Positions 1 to 8,900 of a stretch of DNA of 64,000 nucleotides are shown here, one piece after another. Under the pieces are notes generated by a model that did not search any database, was not told where the DNA came from, and worked only from the letters and a program-made list of their open reading frames with translations. The stretch comes from Cardiobacterium hominis (lineage in GTDB: Bacteria; Pseudomonadota; Gammaproteobacteria; Cardiobacteriales; Cardiobacteriaceae), in contig NZ_LR134365.1 of the NCBI RefSeq assembly GCF_900637305.1, positions 1,976,501 through 2,040,500 of the forward strand, written 5' to 3'. How positions within the stretch are numbered: the stretch's first letter is position 1; every line of letters starts with the position of its first letter. A program made the position numbers and the translations under genes.

Positions 1-265
1 TGGCGTTTTCACGCAGGTGGAATGTATAGGTTTTTCCGTCATCGGAGATTTCCCATTTTTCGGCGACGCCGGGGGTAATTTCACCACTGGCAGTATTGCT
101 GACCAGGCCTTCAAAAGTATCGTAAATCACATTCGACCCCGCATTTTCAGAGGCAAGTTGGGGATCAATGCTTTTCGGTTCGGCGCCATTACTGCGGCGG
201 AATACGCTTTCCGCCTGGGCATTGAGGGCGAACAGAATCAGGGAAGTGAGAAGCGCCTTTTTCAT
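1..265 (-). CDS. Peptide/oligopeptide ABC transporter substrate-binding protein, OppA-like (N-terminal part only)
   Basis: The reading frame starts at an ATG ending at 265, preceded by GAGGAT, and runs off the left edge, so only about 88 residues are visible. The first ~19 residues (MKKALLTSLILFALNAQA) form a signal peptide. What follows has the typical start of the SBP_bac_5 family: an 'EPKSIDPQLASENAGSNV' segment, then 'IYDTFEGL' and 'GVAEKWEISDDGKTYTFHLRE'. Such proteins bind peptides in the periplasm for an Opp/Dpp-type importer. The permease and ATPase genes are not in the window, so substrate cannot be judged. Confidence 0.85.
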   Translation of the reverse strand, partial: MKKALLTSLILFALNAQAESVFRRSNGAEPKSIDPQLASENAGSNVIYDTFEGLVSNTASGEITPGVAEKWEISDDGKTYTFHLRENA

Positions 266-418
266 ATACATATCCTCATGGGAGTGAAGGGAAAACTGCC
301 GCCGCGGCAAGCGGCACGATGACGACAGTTCGCATACTTTACGGTAATTTCCGCGCAAGGCAAGCGTTACCCGCCGAATTGCCGCATAATATGCGCTCTT
401 TTCGCATTATTCCGCCCC

Positions 419-595
419 ATGCAAATCCTTTTTCTGCTCATCCCCATCTCCGTCATCCTCATTACCGCCGCCGTATTTGCCTTCCATTGGGCGGTGCGCA
501 CCCGCCAGTTTGACGATCTCGAATCGCCCGGCATGATTCCGCTTTTGGACGACACCGAAGAAGAGCGCCAGCAACGCGACCGCAAAAACGGATGA
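419..595 (+). CDS. ccoS: cbb3-type cytochrome oxidase assembly protein CcoS
   Basis: This 58-residue protein begins MQILFLLIPISVILITAAVFAF, a single N-terminal membrane helix, followed by 'WAVRTRQFDDLESPGMIPLLDD', the signature of CcoS. CcoS is needed to insert haem and copper cofactors into cbb3 oxidase, an oxygen-reducing enzyme for low oxygen. The stop codon overlaps the start of the next gene (ATGA at 592–595), so the two are probably translationally coupled. The oxidase structural genes and ccoGHI are not in the window. Confidence 0.85.
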   Translation: MQILFLLIPISVILITAAVFAFHWAVRTRQFDDLESPGMIPLLDDTEEERQQRDRKNG

Positions 596-1245
596 ACAGC
601 GCCGTTATTTTCACCGCCTTCGCCACTGGTCTTGCGGGCAGCGCGCATTGCATCGGCATGTGCGGCGGCATCAGCGTCTCGCTCGGCCTCGGCAGCATGA
701 AAAAGCGGCTGCTGCCGGTCTATCATCTCGGCCGTCTCGCCAGCTATACCACTCTCGGCCTCGTCTTCGGCAGTCTGCTGCCGCTCATCGGCGTGCGCGC
801 CTATAACGCCATCTGGGGCGCGTCGCTGCGTATCGCCGCTGCCTTGATTATGCTCGCCATCGGTCTGCAAATTGTTTTTGGCGTCAATTTTTTGCGCTAT
901 CTGGAGCGCTACGGCTCGCGCCTGTGGCGACCGCTTGCCGGTCTCGTGCAGTCGCTGTTGCCGGTGCAAACGGGCAGCGACGCGCTCCTCCTCGGTTTTC
1001 TCTGGGGGCTGCTTCCCTGCGGCCTGATTTATAGCGCGCTGGCGCTCGCGGTGGTCAGCGGCAATCCCTTGCAAGCGGGGCTGGCGATGCTTGCCTTCGG
1101 CGTGGGAACGCTGCCCGCAATGCTGCTCCTCGGCGTGTTCTCCGGCACGCTGGTGCAGGCGCTCACCCGCGACAGTAGCCGCTTCATGCTTGGCGCCATC
1201 GTCATCACCTCCGCCTTGTGGACGCTGTGGCCGTTTGTGAAATAA
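592..1245 (+). CDS. Sulfite exporter TauE/SafE family (COG2836) membrane protein
   Basis: This 217-residue protein is almost entirely hydrophobic, with about six predicted membrane segments. Near its N-terminus it has 'SAHCIGMCGG' (about residues 17–26), the HCxGMCGG motif of the COG2836 family related to the DsbD membrane domain. A second small-residue motif, 'GLLPCGLIYSALALA', begins the second half. Members of this family are usually found directly after ccoS in cbb3 oxidase assembly loci, as here, and are thought to help metal or cofactor handling. The exact substrate is not established. Confidence 0.8.
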   Translation: MNSAVIFTAFATGLAGSAHCIGMCGGISVSLGLGSMKKRLLPVYHLGRLASYTTLGLVFGSLLPLIGVRAYNAIWGASLRIAAALIMLAIGLQIVFGVNFLRYLERYGSRLWRPLAGLVQSLLPVQTGSDALLLGFLWGLLPCGLIYSALALAVVSGNPLQAGLAMLAFGVGTLPAMLLLGVFSGTLVQALTRDSSRFMLGAIVITSALWTLWPFVK

Positions 1246-1270
1246 AAACCCCGCCGCAGCGGGGGTGGTT
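1244..1270 (-). terminator. Rho-independent terminator of the TPR protein gene
   Basis: Arms CCCCGC (1249–1254) and GCGGGG (1259–1264) surround a CGCA loop. Read on the minus strand the hairpin is followed by TTTTTATTT, so it mainly serves the minus-strand gene ending at 1278; the plus-strand tail is poor. Confidence 0.7.
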
Positions 1271-1277
1271 TGTCTGA

Positions 1278-2024
1278 TTACAGCGCCGGATGCTTCGCCC
1301 GCTGCTGGCGGATGTATTCCAGTTCGTTGCGCGCGCGGTCGTCGTGCGGGTTTTCTTGCAGCAATTTCTGGTAAATCGCCTCCGCGTCCTGCCAGCGGCC
1401 GCGTTCAATCAGGGTAAAGCCCAAACCGCGCTGCGCCGCGCCGTACATTTTCTGCCGCGTCGCCGTGTCTTCAATCCATTGGCTGAATTCTGTCGCCTGC
1501 TCGAAATCGGCGGCCGCCGCCTGCCAGTTTTTTTCGCGCTGGTAGTAGAAGCCGCGCTCGTTCAGCGCCTGCGCGTTTGCAGGCTGCAAGGCAAGCAGCG
1601 CGTCCAGATCCGCCTTGCCCGCCGCCAGTTCGCCCAGTTCGTTGTGCGCATAGGCGCGCAGGTAGTAGAGCTCCGCCCAGCGCGGGTCGATGATGTAGGC
1701 TTCTTTGCCTTCGTTCGCCGCTTTGGTCAGGTAAAACAGCGTCTCGACGTTGCCGGAGGCGGCATAGCGCTGGCGCGGGTCGGCAGCAAATTGTTTTTCG
1801 TAGCGGGCGATGGCTTTGTCCAGGAGCGGTATTGCCGCGCGTGCTTGGCCGGAAAAGAGCGCGGCGACCGCCTGTTCGTGCAACTGCGCAACTTCTGGCG
1901 TCAGCGCTACGCCCGCCCCACCCAGCACGACTTTTTTGTCGCCGTCGGTATGCGGCGCGTTGAAGGTCTCGCTGTGGGCAAGCGCAGCAGCAAGCGCCAA
2001 GGTAAGCAAGAGCGTTTTTTTCAT
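1278..2024 (-). CDS. Secreted tetratricopeptide-repeat protein
   Basis: The 248-residue product starts with a signal peptide (MKKTLLLTLALAAALAHS) and is otherwise built of helical TPR-like repeats. Examples are 'AVAALFSGQARAAIPLLDKAIARYEKQF' near residues 50–80, 'YYLRAYAHNELGELAAGKADLDALLALQPANAQALNERGFYYQREKNWQAAAADFEQA' in the middle, and 'GLGFTLIERGRWQDAEAIYQKLLQENP' near the end. TPRs are protein-interaction scaffolds, and a periplasmic location is expected. It lies head-to-tail with glutathione reductase (gap of 24 bases), so the two may be co-transcribed. No specific function is recognisable. Confidence 0.75.
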   Translation of the reverse strand: MKKTLLLTLALAAALAHSETFNAPHTDGDKKVVLGGAGVALTPEVAQLHEQAVAALFSGQARAAIPLLDKAIARYEKQFAADPRQRYAASGNVETLFYLTKAANEGKEAYIIDPRWAELYYLRAYAHNELGELAAGKADLDALLALQPANAQALNERGFYYQREKNWQAAAADFEQATEFSQWIEDTATRQKMYGAAQRGLGFTLIERGRWQDAEAIYQKLLQENPHDDRARNELEYIRQQRAKHPAL

Positions 2025-2048
2025 TTGTGATTCCTTGTGTTAAAGCGT

Positions 2049-3398
2049 TCAGCGCAGCGTCACCAGCTCTTCGCTGCTGGTCGGGTGGATGGCGACGGTG
2101 TCGTCAAAATCCGCCTTGCGCGCGCCCATTTTTACGGCGACGGCAAAGCCTTGCAGCATTTCATCGACGCCGTCGCCAATCATCTGGATGCCGACGATTT
2201 TTTCTTCCGCGCCAACGCAGACCAGTTTCATCAGGGTTTTCGCCGGATGGGCGGCAAAGGCGCGCGCCATCGGCGAGAATCCGGCGCGATAGACTTTGAC
2301 CGCTTCATCGCCAAATGTGCGGCGCGCGGCGGCTTCGTCAAGGCCGACGACGCCAATCGGCGGGTGGGTGAACATCACCGTCGGGATGTTTTCGTAATCC
2401 AGATGCGCCTCCGGCTGGTGGTTAAAGAGGCGCGCGGCAAGACGGCGTCCGGCGGCGATAGCGACCGGCGTCAGCTCTGCCGCACCGGTGATGTCGCCGA
2501 TGGCGTAAATGCCGGGGACGTTGGTGTTTTGCCAGGCATCGACCGGAATTTCGCCGGTGTCGCGCGCGGCGATGCCTGCGGCGGCGAGGTTGAGGTTGGC
2601 GGTGTTGGCGCGCCGTCCCAGCGCCCAGAGGAGGAAGTCAGCGGCGAGGGTTTCGCCGTTATCGAGTGTTACCGCGAGCGCTGCGCCATTTTCGGCAACG
2701 CGGGCAACCTGTGCGCCACGGTGGATGCGGATGCCCTGCGCCCCCATCGCCTCGGCCAGCGTTTCGGCAATGTCCGCATCATGCGCGCGCAAGAGGCGTT
2801 CGCCGCGGATGACAATGTCGCAGGCGGTGCCGAGCGCTTGCAGGACGCCGGCGATTTCGCAGGCGATGTAGCCGCCGCCGACGATAACCGCGCGCTGCGG
2901 CTGGCGTTCGAGGGCGAAGAAATCGTCCGAAGTTTTGCCCAGCGACGCGCCTGTGATGTGCGCGGGGATAACGGGCTGGCCGCCGGTAGCGATGACGATA
3001 TGCGGCGCGCGGTACAAATCGTCGCCAACGCGCACGGTATCGGCGCGCTCAAAGCGGGCGAAGCCGCGAATGAGCGTGACGCCGCTTTTGCCGAGGTTGG
3101 TTTCGTAGATGCCGTTCAAGCGGGCGATGTAGGCGTCGCGCGCTTCTTTGAAGGCATCCCAGCGGAAAGGCAGGTTTTCCGGCACGTCCGCGAAGAAACG
3201 CGGCGCATCACGCAAGGCTTCGGCGGTGTTCGCCGCGTACCAGAACAGTTTTTTTGGCACGCAGCCGACGTTCACACACGTCCCGCCGAGGCGGCCGCTT
3301 TCGATGACGGCGACTTTCGCGCCATATTCGGCGGCGCGGCGGGCGGTGGCGATGCCGCCGGAACCGCCGCCAATACAAATGAGGTCAAAGGTTTGCAT
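2049..3398 (-). CDS. gor: Glutathione-disulfide reductase
   Basis: This 449-residue flavoprotein reduces glutathione disulfide with NADPH in the cytoplasm. Visible features are the FAD-binding '[19 protein letters not shown]' at residues 8–26, the redox-active disulfide 'CVNVGC' (C41/C46), an NADPH Rossmann motif '[14 protein letters not shown]', the second FAD site '[16 protein letters not shown]', and the C-terminal 'HPTSSEEL' bearing the catalytic base His and Glu. I chose the ATG at 3398 (MQTFDL) because GGAGAGA lies just upstream; a longer frame to 3425 has no ribosome-binding site. Confidence 0.93.
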   Translation of the reverse strand: MQTFDLICIGGGSGGIATARRAAEYGAKVAVIESGRLGGTCVNVGCVPKKLFWYAANTAEALRDAPRFFADVPENLPFRWDAFKEARDAYIARLNGIYETNLGKSGVTLIRGFARFERADTVRVGDDLYRAPHIVIATGGQPVIPAHITGASLGKTSDDFFALERQPQRAVIVGGGYIACEIAGVLQALGTACDIVIRGERLLRAHDADIAETLAEAMGAQGIRIHRGAQVARVAENGAALAVTLDNGETLAADFLLWALGRRANTANLNLAAAGIAARDTGEIPVDAWQNTNVPGIYAIGDITGAAELTPVAIAAGRRLAARLFNHQPEAHLDYENIPTVMFTHPPIGVVGLDEAAARRTFGDEAVKVYRAGFSPMARAFAAHPAKTLMKLVCVGAEEKIVGIQMIGDGVDEMLQGFAVAVKMGARKADFDDTVAIHPTSSEELVTLR

Positions 3399-3550
3399 GT
3401 TCTCTCCTGCTGTAAAAGGGCACAATTATAGCGGCACATTCCGCGTCGGCGCGCGCTGACCAAAGCGTATGGCGACAACGCGCGCAGCTGTGTTAGCATT
3501 TGCCCGTCGAAATGACGACACCATTCACCCTTTAACACAAGGAAACTTAT

Positions 3551-3829
3551 ATGAAAAAAGTTCTAATTGCTTCCCTGCTCGCCTCTGCCTTCCCGGCTGT
3601 CGCCCTTGCCAATTCTTGTGACGACTATTACAAGAAAATGGAAGAAGACATGAAAAAAGACGGCGTTTATAGCGATCAGGCGATGAAAATCGTCAAGGAT
3701 CAAGTCGCCGCCGTTCCTGCCGACCAGCAGGAATCATTCTGCAAAGCCGCGATCGAAAGCATAAACAACAGCGCCAATGACAACGGCGGCAGCGACGAAA
3801 AAGAAGAAGGCGAAGAAGCCAAAGGCTAA
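3551..3829 (+). CDS. Small secreted protein of unknown function, acidic tail
   Basis: The 92-residue product has a clear signal peptide (MKKVLIASLLASAFPAVALA). A short helical domain follows with two cysteines ('NSCDDYYKKMEEDM' and 'QQESFCKAAIES') that could form a disulfide. The C-terminus is low-complexity and acidic (GGSDEKEEGEEAKG). It faintly resembles the DUF5339-type periplasmic proteins of Pasteurellaceae, but I am not confident. AAGGAAA sits 6 bases before the ATG and a strong terminator follows, so it is probably a single-gene unit. Confidence 0.65.
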   Translation: MKKVLIASLLASAFPAVALANSCDDYYKKMEEDMKKDGVYSDQAMKIVKDQVAAVPADQQESFCKAAIESINNSANDNGGSDEKEEGEEAKG

Positions 3830-3845
3830 GCCGTCTTCACGACGA

Positions 3846-3873
3846 AACCGAACCTGCGGGTTCGGTTTTTTAT
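3846..3873 (+). terminator. Rho-independent terminator
   Basis: AACCGAACC (3846–3854) pairs with GGTTCGGTT (3859–3867) across a TGCG loop and runs into a T tract. It ends the transcript of the small secreted protein, 15 bases before the next ATG. Confidence 0.85.
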
Positions 3874-3888
3874 TGATGAAAGAACCCT

Positions 3889-4539
3889 ATGACCGCCCTG
3901 CCCTGCCCCATCACCCTGCATAAGCTCTGCGTGCGCTACGGCGCCGACACCATCATCGCGCCGCTGACCCACACCTTCGCCGCCGCGCGCTGGCACGTCA
4001 TCCTCGGCAAAAGCGGCGTCGGCAAATCGACGCTGTTGCGTGCCATCGCCGGACTCATTCCCTACGACGGCACGATTACCCGTGACCCGCCCGGCCTGAT
4101 GGCGCAGCATGACGACCTCCTGCCGTGGCGCAGCGCGCGCGACAACGTCACCCTCGGTGCCAGCCTGCGCGGCGAAAAAGCCGACAACAGCCGCGCCGCA
4201 CAGCTACTCGCCGACGTCGGCCTCGCCGAACACGCACACAAATACCCGCAACACCTCTCCGGCGGTCAGCGCCAGCGCGTCGCCCTCGCCCGCACCCTCT
4301 ACGAAAACCGCAACCTGCTACTGATGGACGAGCCCTTCTCCGCCGTCGATGCCGTCACCCGTTACCAGTTACAAAACCTCGCCGCCCGCCTGCTACGTGG
4401 CAAAACCGTCTTGATGATTACCCACGACCCCGCCGAAGCGCTGCGCCTTGCTGACCACCTCTACATCCTCGACCACGGCCTGCGCGAATTGCCCGCAAAC
4501 AGCGATCCGGCGCAACTGCTGGAGGCACTCGGCGCATGA
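3889..4539 (+). CDS. ABC transporter ATP-binding protein (nitrate/sulfonate/thiamine-precursor family)
   Basis: This 216-residue ATPase has all the ABC motifs: Walker A 'GKSGVGKST' (about residues 43–51), Q-loop 'MAQHDDLLPW', signature 'LSGGQRQR', Walker B 'LLLMDEPFSAVD' and H-loop 'ITHD'. It overlaps the following permease gene by four bases (ATGA). The family powers importers of taurine, sulfonates, nitrate or hydroxymethylpyrimidine (ThiZ/SsuB type), and the 'HDDLLPW' form is typical. No periplasmic binding protein or TPP riboswitch is next to it, so the substrate stays open. Confidence 0.8.
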   Translation: MTALPCPITLHKLCVRYGADTIIAPLTHTFAAARWHVILGKSGVGKSTLLRAIAGLIPYDGTITRDPPGLMAQHDDLLPWRSARDNVTLGASLRGEKADNSRAAQLLADVGLAEHAHKYPQHLSGGQRQRVALARTLYENRNLLLMDEPFSAVDAVTRYQLQNLAARLLRGKTVLMITHDPAEALRLADHLYILDHGLRELPANSDPAQLLEALGA

Positions 4540-5279
4540 AAACCGCACTCCGCCACCTCGCCATCGCCGCCGTCCTGCTCGCGCTCTGGCAAGCGCTCAT
4601 CCTCGCCACCGGCACCCCCAAATACATCCTGCCGCCGCCGCTTGCCGTCCTGCAAAAAATCGTGAGCGCCCGCAGCCAACTGGCCGAACACGCACTCGTC
4701 ACCCTCGCCGAAGTCGGGCTGGGACTCATCAGCGGCACCACACTTGGCATCCTGAGCGCGCTCGCCCTGCAATACAGCCGCCTGCTGCGCGCCCTGCTCT
4801 CGCCGCTGCTCGTCTCCTCGCAGGCCATCCCGGTCTATGCGCTCGCGCCGGTGCTGACCCTGTGGTTCGGCTTCGGCATGCTGCCGAAAATCCTCATGAC
4901 AGTGCTCATCATCTACTTCCCCATCACCACCGCCGCCTACGACGGCCTGCGCCGCACCCCGCAAGGCTACCTCGATCTCGCGCGCAGCATGAACAGCCTG
5001 CCGCGCAACACCCTGCTCCGTCTGCGCCTGCCCGCCGCCCTGCCCGCATTCGCTTCAGGACTGCGCGTCGCGGTCGCCATTGCCCCGATTGGCGCGGTCA
5101 TCGGCGAATGGGTCGGCGGCAGCAGCGGCCTGGGCTACCTCATGACCTACGCCAACGCGCGCACCCAGACCGACCTGCTTTTTGCCGCCCTCGCCGTGCT
5201 GGTCCTCATCACCCTCACGCTTTATAGCGCTACCGACCGCCTTTTGCACCGCCTCATCCGCTGGAAGGCGGCGGGGTGA
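4536..5279 (+). CDS. ABC transporter permease (SsuC/ThiX-type)
   Basis: This 247-residue inner-membrane protein has about six hydrophobic segments. It carries the cytoplasmic EAA-type coupling loop 'YLDLARSMNSLPRNTLLRLRLPAALPAFASGLRVAVAIAP'-like stretch around residues 150–190, and 'GEWVGGSSGLGYLM' near residue 190, characteristic of the SsuC/TauC/ThiX permeases. It is translationally coupled to the preceding ATPase and would form the membrane channel of the same importer. A binding protein must be encoded elsewhere if the transporter works. Confidence 0.8.
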   Translation: MKTALRHLAIAAVLLALWQALILATGTPKYILPPPLAVLQKIVSARSQLAEHALVTLAEVGLGLISGTTLGILSALALQYSRLLRALLSPLLVSSQAIPVYALAPVLTLWFGFGMLPKILMTVLIIYFPITTAAYDGLRRTPQGYLDLARSMNSLPRNTLLRLRLPAALPAFASGLRVAVAIAPIGAVIGEWVGGSSGLGYLMTYANARTQTDLLFAALAVLVLITLTLYSATDRLLHRLIRWKAAG

Positions 5280-5346
5280 AAGCGGCGGACACACTTCTGT
5301 AGTAACATAAACACATGACATCAAACTGCATCCAAGAGGTGAAAAA

Positions 5347-5556
5347 ATGACTACAGGAACAACAGAATATACAGAACGTCAGGCACGTGTCATTGGCGAA
5401 GATGGCGAGATCTTCGACAGCATCGAGGAATACACCGCATGGGTCAATGATGTGAAAGCGCAGCTTGCTCGCAGTGAAGCAGACCGCAAAGCCGGGAGGG
5501 TGCTAACCGCCAGCGAGGCGAAGGCTTTTTTCCTTTCGCTAGTAGAGGATAGCTGA
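5347..5556 (+). CDS. Antitoxin of a type II toxin–antitoxin pair
   Basis: This small acidic protein (69 residues) lies directly upstream of a ParE-like toxin gene, whose ATG overlaps its stop codon (TGATG at 5554–5558). AAGAGGTG is a good ribosome-binding site. The sequence 'EDGEIFDSIEEYTAWVNDVKAQLARSEADRKAGRVLTASEAKAFF' looks like the C-terminal neutralising region of a ParD-type antitoxin with a short N-terminus. Antitoxins of this kind bind their toxin and repress their own promoter. The call rests mainly on gene order and size. Confidence 0.65.
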   Translation: MTTGTTEYTERQARVIGEDGEIFDSIEEYTAWVNDVKAQLARSEADRKAGRVLTASEAKAFFLSLVEDS

Positions 5557-5861
5557 TGTACAGCGCTATCTGGAGCGAAGCAGCGGCGTCCCATGTTCGA
5601 GAAATAGTGGAATATATGCGGACAGAAAATCCGCTGGTCGCCCGCAAACTGGCTCATGCATTTGCGCTGTTTACAGACTTGGTTGAGCATATGCCGGAGA
5701 TTGCCTCGGTATGGAAGGAAAATTCGCGATACCGCATCTGGTCCGGCTATATCCGTACAAAATTTTCTATGTCATTGATGAGCAGGAAGAACAAATATTC
5801 ATATCGGCCGTTCGACACGGAAAGCGGCAAAATCCGTATTTGCCTTGAGAATGCGGCATAG
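5556..5861 (+). pseudogene. ParE/RelE-family toxin gene with a 2-bp frameshift
   Basis: The frame starts like a ParE toxin: 'WSEAAASHVREIVEYMRTENP' and 'LFTDLVEHMPEIASVWKENSRYRIW'. After residue ~64 the zero frame turns into an unrelated tail ending at 5861. In the frame one base back (from 5753), the DNA reads 'PYKIFYVIDEQEEQIFISAV' followed by 'RHGKRQNPYLP' and a stop at 5846–5848, which is a textbook ParE C-terminus. Removing an AT from TATAT at 5748–5752 restores a 96-residue toxin. The gene therefore looks inactivated by dinucleotide duplication, unless this is a sequencing error. Confidence 0.75.
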
Positions 5862-5892
5862 CGATAAGGCTGCCTCTTTCCCCGCTTCATAA

Positions 5893-5918
5893 AAAAACCG
5901 CCCCGGAGGGCGGTTTTT
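5893..5918. terminator. Bidirectional rho-independent terminator
   Basis: AAAAACCGCCC (5893–5903) pairs with GGGCGGTTTTT (5908–5918) around a CGGA loop. It separates the convergent toxin gene and the alpha-2-macroglobulin gene. Confidence 0.85.
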
Positions 5919-5936
5919 GTTTGGCTCACGCGATGG

Positions 5937-8900
5937 TTATTGCACGACGATTTGTTGTGCGGCTTGGCGCGCGTGTTCTTCCGGGTGGTACATGTTTTCA
6001 ATGGATGCCCCCGGTGCGTGCCAGGTGCCTGCGCGGGTGGTGCGTCCATGGATGGTGTAGCTGAACGCCTTGGGTGCGCCGTTCAGGGTGAAGGCAGCGA
6101 TGTGGCGGTCATCGCGGTTTTCCCGGTATTGGTAGTTCACGCGGTCTTCGTCGTCGTCGCCCGGCTCCATCGCACTGTTGTTGTCGTCGCGCAGCGCGCT
6201 TAGGGTGATGCCGGCCGGTAGCGGGTAGGTGTACACCAGGTCGCTTTGGCTGGTTTCGCGGTCGAGTTTGGGCGTGAAGGTCGCGGTGATGCGGATGTCG
6301 GTGTTGTTCGGCAGTTTGGCCGGGTCAAGCACGGTGCCGTCCGCGTTTTCGTAGCGCAGGGTGATTTCCCAGCCTTCGCTGCTCGCTTCTGCCGCCGCCG
6401 GGGCGTGCAGGTCGCGCACGCTCAGCCACAGCGGTTGTTTGCCGGGGTTGGTGATGCGCACTTTGCCGTTATGCGGGGCTTTTTCGAGGTCGGCCAAGGT
6501 CGCGGCTTTGCCGTTGATTTCGATGGCGGTGTCAGCAGCGAGTTTGGGCGCGACGGTCGCCAGGCGCACCAGCCAGGCGAGTTCTTGGGTGCTCAGGTAG
6601 CGGTCATGCGAGAGGGCTTGTGCCAGGGCTTCGCGCTGTTCGTCGTAGAGTTTGGTCAGGGTGTCTCCGGTGTTCTGCGGGTCGTTTTTGACGTTTTGCC
6701 ACAGGGTTTCCAGTTGTTTGAGGCGGACGAGGTTGTGCGCGGCGAGGCTGGTCGTGCTGCTGTACGGGTAGCTGTTGCTGTTTTCGACGGCAGCGACGGT
6801 GGCAAGGCGCTCGCTCGCGGCCTGGTATTCGCCAAGCAGCGCGAGGGCGGCGGCGATGTCGAGGCTGTCGTTGCGGTCGAGTTTGTCGCCGGCTTCGCGG
6901 TGGTAGCGCAGGAGGTTGCCACGCACGGGTTCGCCCGCATAGGCCAGGGTGTAGTAGGTATAGCTGTCGCTGTGCGCGCGTTCGGCGTTGTAGCTGCCGT
7001 CGGTGTTTTCGCGCAGGTTTTTCAGCAGGCGGCCCAGTTGTGAGGGGTTGAGCAGCTGGTCGTGTTTTTGCAGTTCGATCAGTGCTTCGCCGACATAGGC
7101 GGTCAGCCATGTGTCGGCGTTGCCGTAGCCCCAGAGGCTGTAGCTGCCGTCGTAGGCGGCGAGGTTGGCCAGGCGGTTTTCGGCCTGGCGGATGCTGTCA
7201 CGGTCTGGCGTGGCTGCGCCAATGAGTCCCCACAGTTTGCCGGTGGTTTGTTCGCTGCAGCCCAGGGGGTAGTCGGCGAGTTGTTTTTGGTAGGGTTCGG
7301 CGTTGTAGGGGATGCCGCTGTTCAGGGTCAGGCGGGCGTCGGCGAGGTCGGTGTATTCGTGTGTCGCTCCGGCGTCCAGGCGCTGGTACTGGTTGCGTAC
7401 TTGCGGCAGGGTCGGCGCGCGTACCGGGATGCGGCGCTCCAGGGTTTCGTTGTAGTCGCCGCTGATGGCCATTTTGATGTGTGCGTCGCCCGCTTTGTTG
7501 CTGCGGTAGGGGTAGCGCAGGGTGGCGACTTGGTCCGGTGCCAGAGTGCTTTCCGGGATGGGTTCGCCAGCGAGTTCGAGGCCTTCGGTCTCGAGTTTGA
7601 TGTTGAGGTTCTGCGCTTTGTCGGTGGTGTTGTGCAGGCGCAGGGTGAAGACGCCGCTGTCGCCCTGGCTCAGGTAGCGCGGGCTTTGCAGTTCGGCAAC
7701 GACGGGCGCTTTGACGATGGCGGTTTGTTCGCCGCTGCCGGTTTTGTCGGCGTTCCAGGCGGCGGTCATGATGCGCAGGCGGCCGTTGTAGTGCGGCAGC
7801 GGTACGGTGTATTGGAGGTTGCCGTCGGCGTCGAGTTTGAGCGGGCCGCTCCAGTTGGCAACAAGAATGAGGTCAAGGTCGGGCAATGCCGCCAGCGCAG
7901 CGCGCTCGCTCGCACTTTCGTCGCCACCGGCTCCGCTGCGCAATGCGGCGAGGCGGGCGTTGGTTTGGCGGATGATGTTGCCGAAGGTGTCGTAGAGGCT
8001 GATGTTCAGTTGTTTTTTGCCGTAGAAGGCTTCCAGCGGGTCGTGGAAGCTTTCGGCGGCGAGTTGGTAGAGGCCGTCATCTACGACGGCGACGTTCACC
8101 CAGGTGTTTTCGCCCGCCTCTGGCACGTGGATGCCCACGGTGAGCGGTTGTGCGGGCTGGGTATTTTCGGGGACGGTGATTTGCGGGGTGAGGCGGCGGT
8201 GCGCGAGGTCGGCGCCAACCCATTGTAGGCCGACGGCGCGGCGGTTGTGGTCGTCGCTTTTGTCGTTCCAGGCGTTGGCGAGCAGCCACACGCCTTGTTC
8301 CCAGTCGTCTTGCCACGGGATTTGGAGTTGGGCTTTGCCGTTTTTGAGGGTGAGGTCGTGGCTGGCGATGATGGCGTCGCGGCTGGCGATTTTGACGCTG
8401 GCGGCGCCGTCAAACGGGGCTTCGAGGTTGAGGGTTAGGGTGTCGCCGTGTTTGTAGGTCGGGTGGTCGGTGGCGAGGGTGATGGTGGACGGGCTGTTGT
8501 TGCCCGGTTCGCCGTACCAGCCGCGCGCGATTTCGATGCTGGCGGCGCTGGCGGGGTCATCGCCCTGGACTTCGAGTACGTAGAGGCCGTTAGTGAGCGG
8601 CAGTTCGAGGGTCGCCGGGGTTTTGCCGTCGGTCGCGATGCTGCCGGTTTTTTCAGGTTGGCGGCTGTCGTTTTTTTCGTAGCGCCAGTCGCCGTCGCTG
8701 TAGTACCAGTACCAGTCGCGCTCTACGCGGTACAGGGTCCATTTGAGGTTGTTGCTTTGTTGTTCGCCTTTGTCGTTGATGAGGGCGATTTGGGCGTTGT
8801 TGTCGCCTGCTTTCAGGGCGATGTAGGGCGCGCTGCGCGGCAGCAGGGTTTCGTTTTCGGCGGCGATGGGGCTGCCATCCGGCGCGGTGAGGGTGGTCAT

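Noticed and set aside
2037..3431. A 464-residue plus-strand frame opposite glutathione reductase
   Set aside because: This is a GC-rich mirror frame of the reductase gene; no recognisable motif, no ribosome-binding site.
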